A stretch of DNA of 39,821 nt, taken from assembly GCA_946803715.1 (NCBI GenBank), contig CAMPET010000005.1, positions 403,463-443,283 on the forward strand, read 5' to 3'. The notes below the pieces were generated by a model. It did no database searches, was not told the DNA's origin, and worked only from the letters and a program-made list of their open reading frames with translations. The position numbers were made by a program, and so were the translations under genes. Each line of letters opens with the position of its first letter. The first letter of the stretch is position 1. Shown piece after piece: positions 32,153 through 39,821 of the stretch. This DNA is from Beroe ovata (Eukaryota; Ctenophora; Nuda; Beroida; Beroidae).

Positions 32153-34309
32153 CCTATCAATGTTTCTGAGCTGTTATGAAGCTGCCATGACAATTTAACT
32201 TAAGACCAAGATTGAAACAGATTACCCACTAACCAGTGTCTTGTTATGACCCTGATTTTGTACCCTGTAACCTGTGATGGACATCTACCTGATTGTCCCC
32301 AAACAATGAGAAGTCCTGGTATTTATAGTTTATAAATATTTGATTGGCATTCACGATCAGATAGCCTTCCTCGAAGGCTATCTGATAAAAGTATGGAAGA
32401 CCATTGTTACACAATTGGATTAACCATATATGGCTTCTACCCATGCTATGTTTTGGATGGACGATCAATTCATAAACAAATATGGATAAGATGAACGATC
32501 AATTCATGAACAAATATGTATAAGACTTGAATGTGAAATTAGGCATAATGACCCATCCTCCATGACATAAAACAAGCAGTCAAAACTGTTTAAGAACCTT
32601 TCCATCTAAATTCTAGGCAGTTTGATCAATGGATTGATTGACACTGTGGATCAGAGAATAACACCACCCTCCAAAATAGAACATAGCCACCTAACAAGAG
32701 TGATTCTGATATTTATGAAATTATAATATAGCAACTATCTCCATGATTGCAGATAATAACTCACAGATTCTCAAATAGATTTTGCTAATTAATTCAAATG
32801 GTGAAAATGATATTTGCCTGGCTGATGCAAGCCACGATGCAATGAGAATGAATTTGTGCCGCGAGCACAAAGCAAAACTGTCAATAGGGTCTATTACTCT
32901 ATCATCAATTGACAAAATGAAATAAAATTCAGTTTGTAAAAAAATTAATTTCACGGTGCAGGAACGCGCGCGCATTGATCAGCAATGTGAGCTTAATTTT
33001 AGATCATGGCATGCTTTTCAAAAAGTCTGAAATGCGAGCTGAGCGCGGCGCATGCTTTGCTCATCAATAATCAAACGGCGAAGATTACATGAATCAACAG
33101 GAGACGACGAAATGAGTCGCGCCGCGCATTTGAATTTCACTCTTACGGAATTCCAGAAACTGATCTATGCGATTCGGCACTGGATAGGATAAATAGACCA
33201 CAGGATTTCCCCGACCGTATGATTTCTGTTGATATGTATGTACCCTGCGACTGCTGTATGACACACTTCTTTTGCTCATGCAAGTACAAGTGCATTAATT
33301 ATACATACAGATGACAGAGCATCTTAATTTTCACGAAATACAGTGAAAATGATGTGATCGATCGAAATCAGCACGTTTTGGAGAAGTTAGATATGTCAGT
33401 TGAATTTTCCAAGTATATTCAAATAACCAAAACAATACAATTAAAACTAAAACACGTAATTTTATGTCAGGGTTCACCTGATTTACTCAAATTGTGTTAC
33501 ACAAATTTACGGTAAATGCGTACTACTAAGGTACGTGTCCTATTTACAACACTGCTGCCCAAAAGAAGACTTATAAATTCAAATAATACACGATAAATCG
33601 AGTGAAATGCATCCCACAAATGTTGTGAGAGCACTTCACTGCTCCGTTATAAGTCTTGAGTGAGACCCGTGCTAAGAAAGCTGGAAGCTGCGCACTGACA
33701 CGCACACGAAAACTAACGAACTCAGCACGTGGCGCTAGTGTTACAAAGCGTTGCCATTGGAATTTATGATGTATCACGTGGAGAGTAGGGGAGAGTGGGG
33801 ATTACCAGCAAACACTGCTGAAACGAGAGAGAGAGAGAGAGGGAGGGGAGGGTGGCAAACGCAGCGTAACAAGAGCGAGTGCTGTGAGCGTGCCCGGTGG
33901 ATTGACGTGTGCGTGTCAGTTACCCAGCCACCCTGTAGCCACACCACCATCATGGGCAAAATGGTGGAGTAGCCACAGTTGCCACACACGTGTCTCACAG
34001 CTGCAGCTACCAACATATTATTACTATCGCATTAAATAAAAACATATTGTCACAATATAAATATAATCTGTTCATCATTCTAAAGGACTGGTTTTGAAGA
34101 TAACATGCCCGCGTATGAGGAGAAATAGCCGCAATGATGTGGCACACACACATTTCCATGATATATAGATGCGTCAGAGTGTGCGTCAGAGTGTCCATCC
34201 GATACAAAACAAGCAACGTTTTTTGGTAAGAGAACTTGTGTATTTTTGGGTGCGCGTGGAATGTTGGCCGCATCACGTAGCATGAGAACCATGTACTGAA
34301 CTGAGAGTG
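32153..34309. other. Intergenic region upstream of SEC22
   Basis: A long gap between SEC22 and RGS, both on the minus strand. The first 0.8 kb is AT-rich and holds a direct repeat of about 25 bases (GATGGACGATCAATTCATaAACAAAT-type, near 32457 and 32492). A GCGC-rich patch lies at 32964-33125. A (GA)n tract sits at 33824-33841 with G-rich sequence after it. Several CACGTG sites occur (33727, 33775). No gene could be supported. Confidence 0.45.
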
Positions 34310-34323
34310 GTAACCATGACAAC
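34310..34323. promoter_or_regulatory. RFX X-box-like motif
   Basis: GTAACCATGACAAC fits the RFX X-box consensus (two half-sites GTNRCC and RGYAAC with a 2-base spacer) very well. X-boxes drive ciliary genes in animals. No ciliary gene start lies beside it in this window, so its target is unclear. Confidence 0.4.
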
Positions 34324-34405
34324 AGCGCTCTTGTAACGCGTTGCTATTCACGCGTGACCAACACGAGTACAGACATCGGTAGGGGCTGGGACATCCGTAT
34401 CACTG

Positions 34406-34678
34406 TCAGGGTGGTTGTTCATTGTGTCTCGATACAAGGGACACCATACTCCATACCGCAATACTAATAGCGAGCAAGATGATGTTGACACATAGCGGAG
34501 CGGATAAGATGATGTTGACACAACTGACACCAGACGCTGACACCACGCGACACCCGGGATGAGATAGTTGCTGCAGTTCCGATAGGAAGAGGGGTAGTAG
34601 TAGTAGACCATGATATACACAGAAATAACAGCTCCCATCCCTGAGACAAAGAGAGTGGTTTAGTATACCACGGATCAA
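34406..34678 (-). other. Uncertain open frame with hydrophobic segments, downstream of RGS
   Basis: A 90-codon frame whose second half is hydrophobic (around CVNIILLAISIAVWSMVSLV), resembling a membrane span followed by a short polar tail. A TCAACATCATCTT direct repeat (about 34 bp apart) produces part of the hydrophobicity. A CTCAG acceptor-like site near 34640 lies before it. All three frames are open for long stretches, there is no homologue I recognise, and it may be non-coding or RGS 3' UTR. It is listed so it is not lost. Confidence 0.15.
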
Positions 34679-34843
34679 AGCTACGGAAAGATAAAACGCC
34701 CCAATTCACTGAAACATAACGTGAAGTCAAATGTAACGAAACCAATATACCGAATCTATGGTACAATGATCATTGTCTCATTGGTGAACAGTGATGGCAG
34801 GTTAACTCACTAATAATTTAGCAGTACACGAAAGGACATAATT

Positions 34844-37800
34844 TCATCCGTGACCCTTGAGTATGTCTTGGATGTTTTCCTGAAGGATAAACCGCTTGTA
34901 CGGCCCGTCTTTCATCAGCGTGTACACGTGTTTTTGCGCGTCGTCGAATATGTTGAGATTTGGGTCGTCAATCGCGTCAGACATGGCCGTTTTCAACTTC
35001 CCATTCACGTTGATCTGAACGAAACTTCAGTTAGTCTTATCCGGGAATTGTGATCAAGATAGAAATACAGACATTGGGTTGGTGCACTTCGAAAATTTTC
35101 TCTCAGTCTCACTCAACAAGCATACCGGTGTTTTAGCGTTATCGCCGATGTACCCATCGTAAATCAGTTTAACGTCCCTCTTCAATTTATCTCCCTGGGG
35201 ATTCTTCTTTTTGAGTTGCTTGATCGCGTTCCAGAATTCGTAGTTCTCCGTCGCATACTCTTTGCGCAGGAACTCCTTGAAGTGAGCTTCACCCTCTGGA
35301 GATTGGAGAATGGTTATTAGAGAAGGAAATTGAGGAGGAGAGTATGAATAGTTTGAGGGGATTGTGGAGACTGGAGAGGAGGGGAGAGAGGGCGTGTTTT
35401 TTCGGGGGCAAGATTCTGTATAGTACAATCCACTTACTTGGATCATTCAGCACATTTTCTATACTCTCTTGCCACCGTCGGCATTGCTCTACACTTGGCC
35501 TGAAAGGAAATAACTGAGCACACATTCCCAAACACACAGCGCGAGAATATATTGCAAGAGATAACAGAATGTATCTGAATAGTAGTTAGCAATGATTAAT
35601 ATAGCAAGGATACAGCGTAGCACACACACACACACACACTCTAGGTTTTGCTGTGGCACAATGAAGTATCACACAGATGAAATGGCAGAGAAAAAGTGTG
35701 GGAATATTATAGCTCAAGCTAGCTTGAAATACAATATATGTTTGTCTTTTCCGTCTGCTACATATGGATATTCAGCCATGCGTGCTTCAAGTCCAGATAT
35801 ATGGCTATGATAAATAAAAACCCAAAGCAGGATAGAGGTTCAATGATATAAAATGATAGACAGAGTATATAAGCGGTAATCATGGCATTCTTGCGCGGCG
35901 GCGGGTATACACGTGGTTATTGTACACGTGACATGTTTACACGTGGTAAGAATGAACTTACGTGCCGGGGTTAATGTCCCTGAAAATACACGAGTTCATA
36001 GCTACTATCTATCATAGCTCACTCAAACAGAGAGAGAGGGAGGGGGAACACAAGATGGGAAGGACACTATGTTGTGTAATGGGACATATTATGTTGAGGG
36101 CGTATACATTCATACATGGTACGCTCAGTGTATACACAATGTATACCACTCACATTGTACAAACCATACATTTTCCTCAAGGATGCAAGTTGTAGCGGTG
36201 AGTGAAACATAGTGTGATGAAAGCAGAGAATGGATTAAAGAGGTGTCTTACACTTAACATAGTACGGAACGTGTGTCAAACGTGCTGGTTCAAGTCCAAG
36301 GAAAATGAGTGCAATTATTCCATAAATGGTATGAAATCATAGGTTTCTACCAAATATGGGCATAATTGCACCTCGCTACGTACAAGGTGTAGCAGTGATA
36401 TAGCGCGACACTTAGCTCGCTGTAGCATGCACGTTACAAGTTGGACTCAGTGGCTGTGTGAACTTACAACGATTTGACGTCGTCTGTGGGTCTGTTATGA
36501 AATATATATTGGGTCACGGGGAATCATGATATAAGGCAGTTATAACAATGCCCTATAACTTGGTGATATCTATTTCATTATCAATCTAGACTTTGAGAAG
36601 CGAGGATGTAATCTCAGAGAGAGAGAGACTGAGAGAGCGATGTCTGACTGCCACAGACTGTATAGAATCTACTTGAACGAAGGTGTGAGAAATTCTAGAT
36701 GATAGAAGGAGGATTAAATTCTTATTCCATTCGGAAGGAGCTGAGGTTGAGTCCGTATAGGATGTAGAAAAACTTTGCAAAGGATTAACTCACTTTCTGC
36801 CAGGTCTACTAGGCCTCGTGCAACTGCCACTTTCGCTGATGCCGTGAACTCCGTAAATTCCACCGTCATCTACGATTCTCTCGTCCTCACTCGTACCTGT
36901 CGAGATCACAACGATCAGCAGGGAGCAATCAGCACGTGCTTATATCCTGCGCGCAACACTAACGCGCGAGATAGCGAATGCGTAACGCGTGACCGAGTTT
37001 GTTGTTATGGCGACACGCGTGTTGAGCAACGCGTGGTAAGCAACGCGCCACATACCATGGTGACGATGAGTCTGGCGACGGGATGCCCGCCTCAAGCTCT
37101 TCTGTACGGAGTGATAACATTTGATCACGTGAGTCATATTGTGTCGGCAGCCCGAGGTATCATAGTGCGTGACACGAAGACGGTATATCACGAGTGCTTG
37201 TCATAGGTTTAAACTCGGCTACACAGTAAACAAGGAGAGTAAAGATAACTGCAGTAGAAGGGAAGAGAGGCGAAAGTAGGAGGGAGTAATTACACTGTGG
37301 TTCGAGTTCAAATACAATATATAGTAGCACATGAGATGAAGTTAATTGCAGAGCACCATTATTACAGATGGATGAGGCACGAGGGAGGGAGTTGGAGGGG
37401 AGTTGAACGGATGACAGATATAGTGTGTGTGTGTGGCTGTGTGTGTGTGTGCTGCTCATAGTGACACCTGCTACACTGCTGATCAGAAAGTGTCAAGTTT
37501 TATTGAAGGTTATATAGAATCTCGCAGTACGTCAACCAGAATAGTTCTGAGGTTATACTACAGTCAGGCCGAGTGCTTGGTCTTATCGGGGAGGGGTGAA
37601 GGGGTGTTAGAGGGGCAGTGAGGATCAGAGAAAGGGGAAGACTCTGCCGAAGGGAGGGAGGGGCAGTGATGCAGAGTGGAGAGTGGATTAAGTGAGTGGA
37701 GAGTGGGGTGTTGCAGGAATGTGATGGCCACCGCACGCGCGGTGCAGAACAAACGACTCCAAATATAAATAGAATAATGTATTCCATGTAGCCACGGCTA

Positions 37801-39618
37801 GCTCTTAGCTGGCTGGAAGTATATTATGTGGAGAGTAACCAATGGTAGCCGAGTATGGCTGATGACAGCCAATCACAAACGTCCATACAGGTCACATGGA
37901 ACAAATATATATTCACTTATTGTGTATGTTATATAAGGGTAGCGAATGACAATGGAGGATTGATGTGAATTGTAATATGCCTTTAGCAGCAGTCTCGACC
38001 TTGACCCTAACTATACATGGGTACGTACATTGCAGTCGACTATAATAATGCGCAGCTAATTATACCAGGGCATACATGTGTGTGTGTGTGTGTGTGTNGA
38101 AGAGAGGACCAGAAGAGTGGGTGAAGGTAGTTTTGGATAGGTGCATGTATGTCTGTGTGTGTCCATGTTTGTGTGTGTGTGTGTGTATGTGTGTGTGTGT
38201 GTGTGTGTGGGTGTGTTTCTGTGTGTGTGTGTGTGTGAATCTGTATGGGATGGGGAAGCCACATCAAGCACAATTTTCACACTCTTTTGAAAATGAACTA
38301 AGTACTTCATTATAGGATACACTCAACCAACTCCGGGCTCTGGCAATCACAACTGATGCATCGAAGAAGAAGTAGAAAAACAAGAGAGAACTGTAAGCGA
38401 CCAAAAAGAACAAAGAGAGAAATAGAATGAGGTATGGTTCATGTAAACCAGTGTGTGTGTGTGAGTGTGTGCGTGTGTGTGTGCGTGTGTGTGAGTATGG
38501 ATGATACTGCATAGATCGGACCACAGGTAGTGTAATGCCTGTACTACTACGAGAGGTTTTATTGTCCCACGGACCAATAAGGTGCGAGTACACAGATAAC
38601 CGACCAATCAGGGACGAGGATTGTCGATCACGTGACTCATGTCAAGGGGTACGTTCTTGCTGTTGCCAGGTGTTGTCGAGGTGAAATATAATATTTAATA
38701 AACCATTAGTTGTATCACGTGTCTGGAATCACGTGATTACGCTGCTGTTGCTGCTGCTAGGGGACGACATACAAACACACAAACACGTCAAACATACATA
38801 CGGCGTTTGTATGTATATAGCAACTTCACATTGTATTACACATCGAGATGAGACGAATTAAGTTACTCAAATCACAAAAAGGGGACATGATGTTGCGCGT
38901 GTAACGTGAGATTACACAATAAACACGTAATGTATCAACTATACATAGTACATTCTATACACTTTTTTGAGTAGTAATCGCACGTGAAAACTGCAAAGTC
39001 TGAGCGGAGAATAAACATAAACACAAGCCACAACACAGCGAATATAACAAGAGAATGCTGCGGACTCGACTACAGCCCTAATATCAACAGCAATTATCTC
39101 GATGACGTTGACCATAACAGAGCTCTCTATTTTCAATAGAGTGCTTTGCGTCTGTGTACGGGCGCGCGCGCACGCAAACAAAAGATTCGTGACGTCACAC
39201 AGAGGGAACACCTGTGACGCGCCCGCGCGCGATCTGAGAATGATTGAGTAACTTGATTCCATACGTGTTGAGGATGTTAATGAATAGTCGTAAACAAGAA
39301 GCAGCACTGCCGTATGACTTATGATACATTTATTATCTAATCATGAGGATGTCTCAAAAGTTGAAATGCAGCGGTGACAGTAGCTTGCTTTCCAATCGTC
39401 CAATAACATTGTTACATCTTACCTGCGGTGCGTATTGCCCAAATTTCACTCGGCGTCGCCTCGAGAAATATGGTCAAATACGCACCTCATAGGTGTGATG
39501 TAACAATATATCATTGAACTAATATTATGAATGAATCTCAGTAAAATATTCTGTTGTACGAGTACTTACCATTGTCGTGTTTGTGAGATCTGAGAGCCTT
39601 GATAAGCTTATGAGCCAT
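34844..39618 (-). CDS. Regulator of G-protein signalling (small RGS-domain protein)
   Basis: RGS proteins speed GTP hydrolysis on G-alpha subunits and so switch off GPCR signals. Seven exons: 39570-39618 (ATG), 36794-36896, 36468-36491, 35962-35979, 35438-35499, 35126-35295, 34844-35014. Phases match throughout and give 198 residues. Seen: a basic amphipathic start MAHKLIKALRSHKHDN, as in small RGS proteins that bind membranes; a disordered Ser/Gly/Arg linker (~17-70); and one RGS domain (~75-195) with SVEQCRRWQESIENVL, EFLRKEYATENYEFWNAI, FDDAQKHVYTLMKDGPYKRF and a C-terminal ILKGHG. There is no DEP, GGL, PDZ or GoLoco domain, so it resembles the small (R4-like) group, but the subfamily is not certain. 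Two micro-exons lie in the linker. Intron 1 is 2.7 kb and contains several microsatellites. Confidence 0.93.
35908..35946. promoter_or_regulatory. Three CACGTG E-boxes with an exact 15-bp period
   Basis: TACACGTG starts at 35908, 35923 and 35938, i.e. three copies with exactly 15-bp spacing. It lies in an RGS intron, 16 bases from the donor of the 18-nt micro-exon. CACGTG is the core site of bHLH and bHLH-PAS factors. Exact periodicity suggests either cooperative binding or a young short tandem duplication; the intervening bases differ. Confidence 0.5.
35962..35979 (-). other. 18-nt micro-exon of the RGS gene
   Basis: TTTCAG acceptor, 18 coding bases (completing a Leu codon, then DINPG and the start of a Thr codon), donor GTAAGT. 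Phase 2 enters and phase 2 leaves, so skipping it keeps the frame. Both splice sites are strong, and the phases fit only if it is included or cleanly skipped. Confidence 0.75.
36468..36491 (-). other. 24-nt micro-exon of the RGS gene
   Basis: AACAG acceptor, 24 coding bases (PTDDVKS plus split codons), donor GTAAGT. It is also phase 2 on both sides and can be skipped in frame. Together with the 18-nt exon it allows four isoforms that differ in the linker before the RGS domain. Confidence 0.7.
38079..38238. repeat. Compound TG microsatellite with an N
   Basis: Two TG-rich runs (38079-38097 and 38153-38238) separated by ~55 bases of unique sequence. The N at 38098 ends the first run and is probably an unresolved repeat length. 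Confidence 0.85.
38574..38634. promoter_or_regulatory. Paired CCAAT boxes plus a CACGTG E-box (second cluster)
   Basis: CCAAT at 38574-38578 and 38604-38608 (30 bp apart), then CACGTG at 38629-38634 within GATCACGTGAC. The layout parallels the intronic cluster at 11764-11817, although CCAAT orientation is opposite and the flanks are not homologous. It sits about 1 kb inside RGS intron 1. Confidence 0.3.
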
Positions 39619-39821
39619 TTCTCACACCACATACTGAGGTCACATGTCGACCCCGCGCGCTCCAACAATAACAACTATCGCATTGCTAATATCCAGCTGT
39701 AGTCAGAGTGTAGAGAACGTGTGTACATAGTGTGTATGTGTGTGTGTATGTACTGTGTGTGTGTGTGTGTGTGTGTAAAAGAGACTATCTAAACAAAAAA
39801 ATAAAAAAAAAATACACAGGG
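39619..39821. other. RGS upstream region with a TG microsatellite at the window edge
   Basis: Short 5' flank of the RGS gene with a GCGCGC word near 39655, a TG/TATG repeat at about 39727-39777 and an A-rich stretch at 39794-39811. Presumably 5' UTR and promoter; the window ends before any further gene. Confidence 0.5.

Larger units (their letters stand above)
36897..39569. other. 2.7-kb first intron of the RGS gene
   Basis: Donor GTAAGT after 39570 and CAG acceptor before 36896. It holds several TG/CA microsatellites (about 37423-37453, 38079-38097, 38153-38238, 38452-38495), an N at 38098, GCG-rich blocks at 36951-37050 and 39160-39232, and a CCAAT/CACGTG cluster at 38574-38634. No gene seen. 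Confidence 0.55.

Noticed and set aside
33751-34351. Several overlapping short frames upstream of SEC22
   Set aside because: Composition follows GA and CAC simple repeats; no splice or domain support.
38040-38322. Thr/His-rich frames over the TG microsatellite
   Set aside because: Pure translations of a dinucleotide repeat.

Overview
The window is animal nuclear DNA. Nearly every long gene is a recognisable metazoan orthologue cut into many small exons with GT..AG introns, often 80-400 bp. I read ten protein genes, six of them multi-exon genes that I rebuilt exon by exon with consistent splice phases. Genes are close together (about one per 4 kb), introns are short, CA/TG microsatellites are common and there are local CGCG-rich patches. 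My guess is a compact-genome invertebrate, possibly a sponge or another early-branching animal. That is inference only; the sequence holds no decisive species marker. Single N bases at 10561, 14608 and 38098 all sit in or beside repeats and look like scaffold joins.

Layout, left to right. An intronless RCC1-BTB protein gene (RCBTB type, +, 511-2292) is followed by a spacer with two foldback elements, one of them a probable 86-bp MITE. Then comes an intronless lineage-specific membrane protein (+, 3639-5069). Its 3' end overlaps the end of a large synaptojanin gene (-, 5223-18426, at least 23 exons). One synaptojanin intron carries an opposite-strand, intronless rhodopsin-like GPCR (+, 15744-16901) and a ~0.45-kb sequence present twice on either side of an N. 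Next are PAAF1 (-, 19095-21175, 9 exons, 397 codons) and ZNF706 (-, 21593-21978). ZNF706 is divergent from an ENKD1 orthologue (+, 23050-26734, 12 exons, 600 codons) whose N-terminus is an array of about seven exon-encoded repeats. An intronless secreted Ser/Thr-rich and acidic protein (+, 28141-29391) is convergent with SEC22 (-, 29916-32152, 5 exons, 215 codons). A 2.7-kb spacer leads to an RGS-domain gene (-, 34844-39618, 7 exons including an 18-nt and a 24-nt micro-exon, 198 codons).

Functional picture. The genes do not form one pathway. Two serve membrane traffic (synaptojanin in phosphoinositide turnover and endocytosis, SEC22 in ER-Golgi fusion). Two belong to G-protein signalling (GPCR, RGS). 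One is proteasome-linked (PAAF1) and one ciliary/centriolar (ENKD1). The intronless RCBTB, membrane protein, GPCR and secreted protein contrast with the intron-rich neighbours.

The most notable items are the phase-symmetric exon-repeat array of ENKD1, the nested antisense GPCR, a one-base frameshift plus one unlocated exon in the synaptojanin Sac domain, the probable false duplication at the N at 14608, a MITE with an 11-bp flanking repeat, a perfect 15-bp-period CACGTG trimer beside the RGS micro-exon, and the mucin-like/acidic secreted protein. I found no CRISPR array, rRNA, tRNA or virus-like gene.
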